Counted from the first letter of the stretch, positions 1 to 6,188 are shown. The stretch: DNA of 8,604 nt from Flavobacteriaceae bacterium (GCA_030613745.1 JAUWLK010000111.1:1-8604); one strand, 5' to 3'. Notes: generated by a model from the sequence alone, not told the origin. Numbers and translations: made by a program.

Positions 1-368
1 CCATATAAAAATATTGGCATTGTACCTATTCCAGAATGTGCACCATAGGCTGTTCCGATTGATCCTGTTGCTGCAGAAATATAATCAGTAACCAACATAG
101 TTGATACAAATCCCATACCCATTCCTCCGTATTGTTCGGGAATTGAAATACCTAACAACCCCATTTCACCAATTTTACGCATTATTTGTTCGGTTAGCTC
201 ATAATCTTTATTTTCAAACCTTTCTTTATGCGGCCAGACTTCTCGGTCAATAAATTCAATTACTGATTCCTTCATCATTTTATGTTCTTCAGTAAATTCT
301 TCAGTAATGAAGATATCTTCATATTGAACTTGTTTTATTAAAAATTCGCCTCCTTTTATTGTTTTCAT
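1..368 (-). CDS. acyl-CoA dehydrogenase, N-terminal part (runs off the left edge)
   Basis: This is the flavoenzyme for the first beta-oxidation step, FAD-dependent formation of trans-2-enoyl-CoA from acyl-CoA. Reading back from the ATG at 366-368 gives 122 complete codons without a stop, and the frame is still open at the edge. Visible landmarks are the N-terminal GGEFL (residues 6-10), a helical segment EEHKMMKESVIEFIDREVW (about 27-45), PEQYGGMGMG (77-86) and a glycine-rich GAHSGIGTMPI stretch (109-119). These match the N-terminal domain of the long (about 600-residue) acyl-CoA dehydrogenases common in Flavobacteriaceae. The catalytic glutamate and FAD/ETF regions lie outside the window. 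The gene is last in the visible fad operon and 48 bp from the preceding four-helix-bundle gene; that gap is largely a degenerate 7-bp array. No clear Shine-Dalgarno site is present. The family call is firm, but chain-length preference cannot be read. Confidence 0.9.
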   Translation of the reverse strand, partial: MKTIKGGEFLIKQVQYEDIFITEEFTEEHKMMKESVIEFIDREVWPHKERFENKDYELTEQIMRKIGEMGLLGISIPEQYGGMGMGFVSTMLVTDYISAATGSIGTAYGAHSGIGTMPIFLY

Positions 369-377
369 GGTTTTTTT

Positions 378-412
378 AAATTTTAAGTTTTAAGTGTTGA
401 ATGTTAAATTCA
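378..412. repeat. degenerate 7-bp array, downstream flank of four-helix-bundle gene 1
   Basis: Five consecutive heptads can be read on the plus strand: AAATTTT, AAGTTTT, AAGTGTT, GAATGTT, AAATTCA (consensus roughly RARTKTT). Positions 388-410 are the inverted complement of 789-811 on the other side of the gene, with 20 of 23 positions matching. The array fills nearly all the space between the four-helix-bundle stop codon and the acyl-CoA dehydrogenase start. The region is AT-rich, so the periodicity alone would be modest evidence. The inverted match to the far flank makes it more convincing. Confidence 0.6.
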
Positions 413-416
413 ATAA

Positions 417-773
417 TTATTTCAATCTTTTTTGAGTGGTCTTCACTATTTTGGTTAGGATATTAATCATATCTTGAATTTGTTTTAAATGATTGGAAAC
501 ATCAATATTGGTTAATTTAGATCTATCTAATAATTGTAACCAATATCTAGTTTCTCGAGCCTCTTTAGATGAAATAGACATTTTGTACAAAAAATCTTTT
601 TTTGAAAACGCGGCAGATGCTTCTTGAACATTTGCCCCAATACTAGTTCCATTTCTAAGGATTTGTTTTGAAATAATGTATTCGTTTTCTTTGATCAATT
701 TTTTATACAGTCTAATTATATCTAATGCAAATTCAAAACTTTTAGTTTCAATTAAATTTTCTTTCTTTTCCAC
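417..773 (-). CDS. four-helix-bundle protein, S23/IVP family (copy 1)
   Basis: This is a 118-residue all-helical protein of the family found in intervening sequences of bacterial 23S rRNA genes (TIGR02436, related to the Avd accessory protein of diversity-generating retroelements). Family hallmarks are SFEFALDIIRLYK (12-24), SKQILRNGTSIGANVQEA (35-52) and SSKEARETRYWLQLL (68-82). Four helices are expected at about 10-30, 33-56, 58-84 and 88-115. The start is GTG at 771-773, because an in-frame TGA lies immediately upstream (774-776). An overlapping ATG at 775-777 is in another frame that stops after nine codons. The gene sits in the fad operon between the thiolase and acyl-CoA dehydrogenase genes, in the same direction, and is bracketed by inverted 7-bp arrays. 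Its cellular role is unknown. Related proteins bind nucleic acid or partner proteins, but no catalytic motif is visible. Nothing links it to lipid metabolism except position. Confidence 0.85.
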   Translation of the reverse strand: MEKKENLIETKSFEFALDIIRLYKKLIKENEYIISKQILRNGTSIGANVQEASAAFSKKDFLYKMSISSKEARETRYWLQLLDRSKLTNIDVSNHLKQIQDMINILTKIVKTTQKRLK

Positions 774-776
774 TCA

Positions 777-811
777 TTAATCATTTAAAATTTAGCATTC
801 AAAACTTATAA
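777..811. repeat. degenerate 7-bp array, upstream flank of four-helix-bundle gene 1
   Basis: On the plus strand the units are TTAATCA, TTTAAAA, TTTAGCA, TTCAAAA, CTTATAA. They resemble the reverse complement of the array at 378-412. The array ends exactly where the thiolase stop codon (812-814) begins, leaving no unexplained spacer. In the minus-strand transcript, positions 789-811 could pair with 388-410 to close a stem of about 23 bp with three mismatches around the whole four-helix-bundle gene. Confidence 0.6.
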
Positions 812-1996
812 TTAAGAGAGTAATTCGAAAACTCCGGCAGCACCTTGTCCTGTACCAACACACATAGTAACTACACCATATTTATTTTTTCTTCTACGCA
901 TTTCATTAAATAATTGTACAGAAAGTTTTGCTCCGGTACACCCAAGAGGGTGACCCAATGATATAGCTCCTCCATTTACATTAACTATATCTAGATTTAA
1001 ATTTAATTCTTTTAATACAGCCAGAGATTGAGAGGCAAATGCTTCATTCAGCTCAAATAATTCAATATCATTTTGTTTTAATCCAGCACTTTTTAAAGCC
1101 TTTGGTACTGCTTTTACCGGACCAATACCCATAATTCTAGGTTCAACACCAACAGCGGCATATGAAACCATTCTGGCAATAGGTTCTAGGTTTAATTCTT
1201 TGACCATATCTTCACTCATCACTAAAACAAAGGCAGCTCCATCACTCATTTGAGAGGAATTTCCTGCAGTTACACTTCCTCTATTTGCAAAAACAGGGCG
1301 TAATCTTGCCAAAGCATCTTTTGAAGTTCCTCTTCGTGGACCTTCATCAGTATCCACTACATATTCTTTAGTTTGTTTTTTACCATTATTATCAATGTAT
1401 ATTTGTTCAACAGTAATAGGAACAATGTCATCTTTAAAAGTTCCATTATCAATTGCTTTTAAAGACTTCATATGTGAGTTAAATGAAAATTCATCTTGTG
1501 CTTCACGAGAGATATTGTATTGATTGGCAACAGCTTCTGCCGTTAAACCCATTCCCCAGTAATAATCTTCATGTCCTTCACTAGCAGATTTATAATTAGG
1601 TACTGGTCGATATCCTCCCATAGGAATATAACTCATACTTTCAACACCACCGGCGATGATACAATCTGCCATCCCTGATTGAATTTTAGCAGTTGCAATA
1701 CTTATTGTCTCCAATCCTGATGCACAATATCTGTTAACCGTAACACCAGCAACTTCATCAGTTTTTAAACCCATTAATGAGACTAAGCGCCCTATATTTA
1801 ATCCTTGTTCTGCTTCGGGCATCGCGTTACCTACAATTACATCATCAATTCGCTTTATATCTAATTGAGGTACTTGTTTTAATAAGTGCTCAATAGTTTC
1901 GGCAGCTAATTCATCTGGTCGTTTAAACCTAAAAACACCTCTTGGTGCTTTACCAACTGCAGTTCTAAATCCTTGTACTATATATGCTGTTTTCAT
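812..1996 (-). CDS. fadA: acetyl-CoA C-acyltransferase (3-ketoacyl-CoA thiolase)
   Basis: This 394-residue thiolase, of typical family length, cleaves 3-ketoacyl-CoA with CoA to give acetyl-CoA and a shortened acyl-CoA, the last beta-oxidation step. All thiolase landmarks are present. The nucleophilic cysteine is C91 in NRYCASGLE. NEAF is at 317-320. The active-site histidine is H349 in GHPLGCTGA (348-356), and the proton-relay cysteine is C379 in CVGTGQG (379-385). The start is ATG at 1994-1996, giving the usual MKTAYIVQGFRTAVGK opening. The protein is expected to be cytoplasmic and to work with the FadN-like dehydrogenase/hydratase encoded upstream in the same operon. The two genes are separated only by four-helix-bundle gene 2 and its flanking arrays. 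A biosynthetic acetoacetyl-CoA thiolase role is the main alternative, but the neighbours favour fatty-acid degradation. Confidence 0.95.
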   Translation of the reverse strand: MKTAYIVQGFRTAVGKAPRGVFRFKRPDELAAETIEHLLKQVPQLDIKRIDDVIVGNAMPEAEQGLNIGRLVSLMGLKTDEVAGVTVNRYCASGLETISIATAKIQSGMADCIIAGGVESMSYIPMGGYRPVPNYKSASEGHEDYYWGMGLTAEAVANQYNISREAQDEFSFNSHMKSLKAIDNGTFKDDIVPITVEQIYIDNNGKKQTKEYVVDTDEGPRRGTSKDALARLRPVFANRGSVTAGNSSQMSDGAAFVLVMSEDMVKELNLEPIARMVSYAAVGVEPRIMGIGPVKAVPKALKSAGLKQNDIELFELNEAFASQSLAVLKELNLNLDIVNVNGGAISLGHPLGCTGAKLSVQLFNEMRRRKNKYGVVTMCVGTGQGAAGVFELLS

Positions 1997-2002
1997 ATTA
2001 TT

Positions 2003-2047
2003 TTAGATATTTTGACTTTAGACTAATAGATATTAGACCAATTGTCT
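2003..2047. repeat. degenerate 7/8-bp (15-bp) array, downstream flank of four-helix-bundle gene 2
   Basis: TTAGAC-like words on the plus strand start at 2003, 2011, 2018, 2026, 2033 and 2041: TTAGATA, TTTGACT, TTAGACT, ATAGATA, TTAGACC, ATTGTCT. The spacing alternates 8,7,8,7,8, so the stretch can also be read as three diverged 15-bp units starting at 2003, 2018 and 2033. It occupies most of the gap between the four-helix-bundle stop and the thiolase start. Positions 2011-2038 match the reverse complement of 2420-2447 at 20 of 28 positions. Confidence 0.6.
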
Positions 2048-2050
2048 ATA

Positions 2051-2404
2051 TTAAATTTTTTCTTTAAATGAAGATATCATTTTTTGGATATCATGAATCT
2101 TTGTAATTAAATTCTTATATTTTTCTTCAGAAATATAATCTAAACCAAATGCAATAATTATTTGAGTTTCCCATTCAAATGCAGATCCTAAACTTATTTC
2201 CAAAAAATTAACAAAATGCTTAGATGAAGCTTTGCTAGCACCTTCTGCAATATTAGAAGGAATAGAAACGGAACATCTGTTTAATTGACTAACTAATCCA
2301 AATTTTTCATCACTTGGGAAAGTATTAGTTATTTCATAAGTTTTAAAAACTAATTCTAAACTAGATTGCCAAATTTTTAATTTTCTAAAATTATGTTTTA
2401 CCAT
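2051..2404 (-). CDS. four-helix-bundle protein, S23/IVP family (copy 2)
   Basis: This 117-residue protein belongs to the same broad family as copy 1 but to a distinct subfamily. It shows HNFRKLKIWQSSLELV (4-19), a YEITNTFPSDEKFGLVSQLNR segment (23-43), SIPSNIAEG (47-55) and FLEISLGSAFEWETQ (67-81). These are recognisable signatures of the bacterial four-helix-bundle proteins related to the 23S rRNA intervening-sequence protein. The start is ATG at 2402-2404. The gene lies between fadN and the thiolase gene in the same direction, with 40 bp and 54 bp gaps that are mostly inverted 7/8-bp arrays. It shares only family-level similarity with copy 1, so the pair is unlikely to be a recent local duplication. 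Function is unknown; a nucleic-acid-binding role is possible from family knowledge, but no catalytic residues are visible. Confidence 0.85.
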   Translation of the reverse strand: MVKHNFRKLKIWQSSLELVFKTYEITNTFPSDEKFGLVSQLNRCSVSIPSNIAEGASKASSKHFVNFLEISLGSAFEWETQIIIAFGLDYISEEKYKNLITKIHDIQKMISSFKEKI

Positions 2405-2410
2405 ATATAT

Positions 2411-2447
2411 AAGTCTTAAGACTACTGTCTACAAGTCTAACGTCTTA
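2411..2447. repeat. degenerate 7-bp array, upstream flank of four-helix-bundle gene 2
   Basis: GTCT/GACT cores on the plus strand start at 2413, 2420, 2427, 2435 and 2442 (spacing 7,7,8,7), inside units AAGTCTT, AAGACTA, CTGTCTA, CAAGTCTA, ACGTCTTA. GTCT is the reverse complement of the AGAC core on the other side of the gene, so the two arrays are inverted. The last unit includes the fadN stop codon (2445-2447), so array and coding sequence abut with no spacer. Confidence 0.6.
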
Positions 2448-4850
2448 GTTTCTAAGTGGTTTACCTGTTTTTAAAGTGTGTTCAATTCTTTCCAGTGTTT
2501 TACGCTCAGTCAATAAAGATAATGTTGCTTCACGTTCAAGATCTAATAAATATTGTTCACTTACTTCTGTTGGTTCTGATAAATTACCTCCAGCCATGAT
2601 GTAGCCTAATTTATTGGCAATTTTTTTATCGTGTTCTGATGCGTATAATCCTTTTTCTAAACTATCAGTACCTACCAAAAACATTCCTAAAACTTGTTGT
2701 CCTAAAACTTTAACTTTTTGAGGAGTTGGTTGCGTGTAACCATCTTCAAGCATTTGAATTGCATAGCGTTTTGCAGTTGCAATTTGCCTGTCAGCATTAA
2801 CAACTACAATATCTTTTCCTTTTTGGTAATAACCTAAATCATAAGCTTCATGTGCAGAAGTGGCCACTTTAGCCATTGCTATATTGATAAAAGCATCACG
2901 CAATCTATTTAATTTAACATCATCTTTTATCCATAGGTCTGATACCCTTTTGGTTATTTCTTTTGTTCCTGCTCCTGCAGGAATAATTCCTACACCAAAT
3001 TCTACCAAACCAGTATAAGTTTCTGCAGTTGCAACAACTTTGTCAACATGCATGCTCATTTCACAAGCTCCGCCAAAGGTCATTCCGCGAGGAGTGATTA
3101 GGGTAGGAACTGAAGAATAACGTAAACGCATTACAGTATCTTGAAACATTTTAGTTGCCATAGCCAATTCATCATATTCTTGTTCAATAGCTAACATAAA
3201 AGCCATTGCTAAATTAGCTCCAACAGAAAAATTTGCTGCTTGATTTCCTAAAATAACAGCTTCATATTCTTGTTCTGCTAAATCAATTCCTTTGTTGATT
3301 GCTTGTAAAACACCACCGCCAATAGTATTCATTTTAGACTGAAATTCAATATTTAAGACTCCATCACCTAAATGTTCAATTGAAGCTTCAGCATTAGACC
3401 AAATAGTTTTAGCTTCACGAATATTATCTAAAATAATAAAAGCATCTTGACCAGGAATTTTAATATAAGATTTAGATGGAATATCATAATAATATTTTGC
3501 ACCTTCTTTTATAGTATAAAAAGAAGTATTTCCTTTTTCTAGCATTTCAGTTATCCAATCACTTGGTTTATAACCTTCAGTTTTCATCATTTCAATTCCA
3601 GCTTCAATACCAATTGCATCCCAAATTTGAAACGGACCGTGTTCCCATCCAAAACCAGCCTTCATAGCATCATCAATTCGGTATAATTCATCAGAAATTT
3701 CAGGGATTCTATTTTGTATATAAGCAAACATTGCAGAGAAAGTTTTTCTGTAAAATTTTCCTGCTTTGTCTTTTCCTTTAACCAAAACTTTAAAACGATC
3801 AATAACTTTATCAATAGTTTTTGTCATTCCAAGTGTTGCAAACTTTACTTTTTCAGGTGCACGATATTCTAAAGTATTTAAATCTATTCCAAGGATTTGT
3901 TTTTTTCCTTTATTATCAACAGTTTTTTTGTAAAAACCTTGTTTAGTTTTACTACCTAACCATTTGTTTTCCATCATTTTGTTAACAAAATCAGGTAAAA
4001 CAAATGAATCATGCATTTCATCATTTGGACAATTATCAGCAACACCATTTGCTGTGTGAACTAAAGTATCTAATCCAACAATATCTACGGTTCTAAAAGT
4101 TGCAGATTTAGGCCTGCCAATTACAGGTCCAGTCAATTTATCTACTTCTTCTATGGTTAATCCTAATTCTTTAACTGTATGAAACATACTCATGATACCA
4201 AAAATTCCAATTCTATTACCAATAAAAGCAGGTGTATCTTTAGCAAGAACTGAGGTTTTTCCCAGGTATTTTTCACCGTACATCATTAAAAAGTCAGTTA
4301 CTTCCTGATTACAATTCGGACCAGGAACTACTTCAAATAGTTTTAGATAGCGTGGTGGGTTAAAAAAATGAGTTACAGCAAAATGTTTTTGAAAATCTTC
4401 ACTTCTTCCTTTATTCATAAATTGAATAGGAATACCAGAAGTGTTAGAAGTAATTAATGTACCTTCTTTACGATATTTTTCAATATTCTCAAAAACTTGT
4501 TGTTTTATATCTAATCGTTCTATAACAACTTCAATAATCCAATCAACATCTTTGATTTTGTATAAATCATCTTCTAGATTTCCTGTAGAAATTCTTGATG
4601 CAAATTTTTGATTGTATATTGGAGATGGTTTTGACTTTAAAGTTAACTTTAAACTATCATTAACAATTCTGTTTCTAACTACTTTATTTTCTAAAGTTAA
4701 ACCTTTTGTCTCTTCTTGTTTGTTCAACTCACGTGGAACAATATCTAACAACAACACTTCAACACCAATATTGGCAAAGTGGCATGCAATACCTGATCCC
4801 ATAATTCCGGAACCAATTACTGCTACTTTTTTGATATGTCTTTTTTTCAT
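2445..4850 (-). CDS. fadN: 3-hydroxyacyl-CoA dehydrogenase / enoyl-CoA hydratase fusion (FadN-like)
   Basis: This 801-residue bifunctional enzyme catalyses hydration of 2-enoyl-CoA and NAD-dependent oxidation of 3-hydroxyacyl-CoA. The dehydrogenase half comes first, opposite to the FadB order and like Bacillus FadN. A Rossmann fold with GSGIMGSG is at 13-20. The catalytic His161 lies in THFFNPP and its partner Glu173 in LFEVVPG. The C-terminal dehydrogenase domain is at about 205-310. A second helical dehydrogenase-like segment at about 365-430 includes GFGWEHGPFQIWD (399-411). The crotonase domain lies at about 495-700, with oxyanion-loop residues NFSVGANL (540-547) and two catalytic glutamates: E597 in GGACE and E617 in LVEFGVG. 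Both active sites therefore look intact. The start is ATG at 4848-4850. It follows marR by 32 bp, so co-transcription is likely. Family and length fit well; chain-length specificity cannot be read. Confidence 0.95.
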   Translation of the reverse strand: MKKRHIKKVAVIGSGIMGSGIACHFANIGVEVLLLDIVPRELNKQEETKGLTLENKVVRNRIVNDSLKLTLKSKPSPIYNQKFASRISTGNLEDDLYKIKDVDWIIEVVIERLDIKQQVFENIEKYRKEGTLITSNTSGIPIQFMNKGRSEDFQKHFAVTHFFNPPRYLKLFEVVPGPNCNQEVTDFLMMYGEKYLGKTSVLAKDTPAFIGNRIGIFGIMSMFHTVKELGLTIEEVDKLTGPVIGRPKSATFRTVDIVGLDTLVHTANGVADNCPNDEMHDSFVLPDFVNKMMENKWLGSKTKQGFYKKTVDNKGKKQILGIDLNTLEYRAPEKVKFATLGMTKTIDKVIDRFKVLVKGKDKAGKFYRKTFSAMFAYIQNRIPEISDELYRIDDAMKAGFGWEHGPFQIWDAIGIEAGIEMMKTEGYKPSDWITEMLEKGNTSFYTIKEGAKYYYDIPSKSYIKIPGQDAFIILDNIREAKTIWSNAEASIEHLGDGVLNIEFQSKMNTIGGGVLQAINKGIDLAEQEYEAVILGNQAANFSVGANLAMAFMLAIEQEYDELAMATKMFQDTVMRLRYSSVPTLITPRGMTFGGACEMSMHVDKVVATAETYTGLVEFGVGIIPAGAGTKEITKRVSDLWIKDDVKLNRLRDAFINIAMAKVATSAHEAYDLGYYQKGKDIVVVNADRQIATAKRYAIQMLEDGYTQPTPQKVKVLGQQVLGMFLVGTDSLEKGLYASEHDKKIANKLGYIMAGGNLSEPTEVSEQYLLDLEREATLSLLTERKTLERIEHTLKTGKPLRN

Positions 4851-4882
4851 AAATAGAGTTAATTTATTTTTAATTTTATATA

Positions 4883-5326
4883 CTAATCATTGTCAAAAAT
4901 TGCCTTTTGATTAATTAATTTGTTTATTAAATCGGTTACTTCAAAAAAATGATTGATTTTTTCTTCAGATATATTTTCTCGTATACTTTGATTAAATTTA
5001 TAAACAGATAATTTTGATAATTCTCTTTTTTCTATTCCTAATTCTGTTAATTTAATAAAAACGCTTCTTCCATCTTCAGGGTTTTTTTCTCTATATATCA
5101 ACCCTTTATCTTCCATATTTTTAAGTATTCTCGATAAACTTGTGGCTTCCATTCCCATGGATGGGCCTAAGGCAGTTGATGGAGTTCCGTTATCAAAATC
5201 AATATAAAGTAAAGCCATTGCCATAGCCATAGTACTCTCATGTTTAGAGGCTTGTTCATTATATATTTTTGCTACAGCCTGCCAAGTAGCTCTCAATGCA
5301 TGATCAATTGTTTTTTCTTTTTCCAT
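4883..5326 (-). CDS. MarR-family transcriptional regulator, probable regulator of the fad operon
   Basis: This 147-residue protein is of normal MarR length. N-terminal and C-terminal helices (about 5-28 and 118-140) would form the dimer interface. The winged helix-turn-helix spans about 48-100: TPSTALGPSMGMEATSLSRI, then LKNMEDKGLI, with the recognition helix at about 60-73. The wing contains D85-G86-R87-S88, the conserved DxR motif of the family. The gene is first in the beta-oxidation operon, 32 bp ahead of fadN. A palindrome at 5346-5363 overlaps its likely promoter, which fits an autorepressor released by a ligand, perhaps an acyl-CoA or fatty acid; the ligand is inference. ATG at 5324-5326 gives the best start. 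A TATATTTG box ends only 4 bp before it, so the message may be leaderless. The family call is firm, and the role rests on gene order. Confidence 0.9.
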   Translation of the reverse strand: MEKEKTIDHALRATWQAVAKIYNEQASKHESTMAMAMALLYIDFDNGTPSTALGPSMGMEATSLSRILKNMEDKGLIYREKNPEDGRSVFIKLTELGIEKRELSKLSVYKFNQSIRENISEEKINHFFEVTDLINKLINQKAIFDND

Positions 5327-5330
5327 CGTT

Positions 5331-5338
5331 CAAATATA
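5331..5338 (-). promoter_or_regulatory. putative -7 promoter element (TATATTTG) of marR-fad operon
   Basis: On the minus strand this reads TATATTTG, an exact match to the Bacteroidota -7 consensus TAnnTTTG. Only 4 bp separate it from the marR ATG, so transcription would begin at or next to the start codon. No good TTTG is seen at the -33 position; TTAT(G) there lies inside the palindrome at 5346-5363. Confidence 0.5.
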
Positions 5339-5345
5339 CAAAAAA

Positions 5346-5363
5346 TATTATGCACGCATAATA
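5346..5363. promoter_or_regulatory. palindromic operator candidate for the MarR regulator
   Basis: TATTATGC and GCATAATA are perfectly complementary 8-bp arms around a 2-bp centre (AC), 18 bp in all. The site lies 20-37 bp upstream of the marR start and covers the expected -33 region of its promoter. Size, symmetry and position fit a MarR dimer site, with binding expected to block RNA polymerase. It also lies in the divergent region, so it might affect the gene at 5450, whose start is 86 bp away. Confidence 0.6.
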
Positions 5364-5449
5364 AATATTAAAAAAAATTATTTTTTAAGTTTAGTTATTT
5401 GTAATTTTATAAAATATAAAAAGCATATAACCAAAAAAAACATACTATT

Positions 5450-6145
5450 ATGATAGTTCGTGAATTGATAGGAAAATTAACTAAACAAGAAAATGTTAAT
5501 CCAATTGAAAGAAATAAAATTTCCAACACATTTGTAATCGATATTCCTAGTCCTATTGAATCTTATTATAGTAGATTTCATGATATAAACATGCCTAATA
5601 CTATATTATTCATTACAAAAACCCCGGTTTCTTTTGAAAGAATTTTGCGAGCTACTAAAAATATAAATATAATAGGTGGTTTAAAACTTGAAGGAGCAAA
5701 ATGCGAAATAAAAATTGGTAGCAGGAAATATAACGGAATTAGGGTCAAAGGGATTGAGAAATATACTGATATTGAAAAAATTCAAAATGCATATAAATTG
5801 GAGGGTTTTGAATTTGAAAAAAATAGGCGCTTAGCAAAAAACACAGATTCTTTAATTAGAATAAATAAATTTTTTAACCTTAAAAATGTTAACAGTGGTA
5901 TCTATCAATCTCAAACTAACAAGGATAGATATTATATAGAAATACCTGGAAATATAAATTGGGATAAGTTTAGAGAAATAACTTTTAGTATAAAAAATAA
6001 CATATCTGTTACAAATTATGATGTAGCTAAAGGTATATTTTATGAAAATGATGGCATCTCAGAAATGATTCGTATAGTGAAACCAGATATAACTATTGAA
6101 ATGGTTAAAGAAATTCAAAAAAAATATTTAGATAAACTTTCTTAA
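5450..6145 (+). CDS. hypothetical protein, 231 aa, divergent from marR
   Basis: I do not recognise this protein. It is lysine-rich and appears soluble, with no signal peptide, no membrane segment and no cysteine or histidine cluster. It looks mixed alpha/beta. Two regions resemble each other weakly: FVIDIP (28-33), followed later by an IRVKGIEKYTDIEKIQNAY segment (98-116), and YYIEIP (161-166), followed by MIRIVKPDITIEMVKEIQ (206-223). This hints at an old internal duplication of a roughly 90-110-residue domain; it is an eye-made comparison only. The ATG at 5450 follows an A-rich leader without a strong Shine-Dalgarno site. It is transcribed away from marR and is 63 bp ahead of the ABC ATPase gene, which has its own promoter box. 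Base composition is like that of its neighbours. The long open frame and spacing make it a real gene, but its function is unknown. Confidence 0.75.
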   Translation: MIVRELIGKLTKQENVNPIERNKISNTFVIDIPSPIESYYSRFHDINMPNTILFITKTPVSFERILRATKNINIIGGLKLEGAKCEIKIGSRKYNGIRVKGIEKYTDIEKIQNAYKLEGFEFEKNRRLAKNTDSLIRINKFFNLKNVNSGIYQSQTNKDRYYIEIPGNINWDKFREITFSIKNNISVTNYDVAKGIFYENDGISEMIRIVKPDITIEMVKEIQKKYLDKLS

Positions 6146-6180
6146 TTTAATTTCTAACCTTTAATTATTTTTCATTTTAC

Positions 6181-6188
6181 TATATTTG
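6181..6188 (+). promoter_or_regulatory. putative -7 promoter element (TATATTTG) of the ABC exporter genes
   Basis: This is an exact match to the Bacteroidota TAnnTTTG element, ending 20 bp before the ATPase start codon at 6209. It would give a short leader. The -33 region about 19 bp upstream has no convincing TTTG. The box is identical to the one before marR. Confidence 0.5.

Larger units (their letters stand above)
378..811 (-). other. candidate IVS-like element 1 (inverted 7-bp arrays plus four-helix-bundle gene)
   Basis: This is a composite unit of about 430 bp: heptad array, a four-helix-bundle gene on the minus strand, and an inverted heptad array. The layout recalls the 23S rRNA intervening sequences known from Leptospira and other bacteria, where a gene of this protein family lies inside a stem-loop whose base is formed by complementary ends. 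Here the unit is in an mRNA operon instead of an rRNA gene. No transposase is present and I see no target-site duplication. That it is a discrete or mobile element is an inference from architecture and from the second, similarly built copy at 2003-2447. Confidence 0.4.
2003..2447 (-). other. candidate IVS-like element 2 (inverted 7/8-bp arrays plus four-helix-bundle gene)
   Basis: This composite of about 445 bp is built like element 1 at 378-811: array, minus-strand four-helix-bundle gene, inverted array. The repeat word (TTAGACT) differs from that of element 1 (AAGTTTT-like), and the enclosed protein is from another subfamily. In the transcript the flanks could pair to form an imperfect stem around the gene. 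Mobility or RNA excision is inferred, not shown. Confidence 0.4.

Noticed and set aside
340..360. AAAGGAGG on the minus strand as a Shine-Dalgarno site for a later acyl-CoA dehydrogenase start
   Set aside because: No start codon follows at suitable distance, and the codons encode the conserved KGGEF opening of the protein, so ATG at 368 is kept.
378..2447. Insertion sequences or a diversity-generating retroelement
   Set aside because: There is no transposase, reverse transcriptase or template/variable repeat pair; the Avd relationship of the four-helix-bundle proteins is only at family level.
2440..2460. Possibility that the fadN C-terminus was altered by array insertion, since GTCT-like spacing seems to continue into the last codons
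   Set aside because: The ending KTGKPLRN looks like the usual C-terminus of flavobacterial homologues as I remember them, so the tail is probably native.
4612..4914. Open frame of 100 codons on the plus strand
   Set aside because: It lies antisense over the intact start of fadN and the fadN-marR gap; composition and content are those of an antisense shadow.
5364..5449. Promoter for the gene at 5450
   Set aside because: A TTATTTG sequence near 5395-5401 only partly matches the TAnnTTTG element and has no clear -33 partner, so no site was called.
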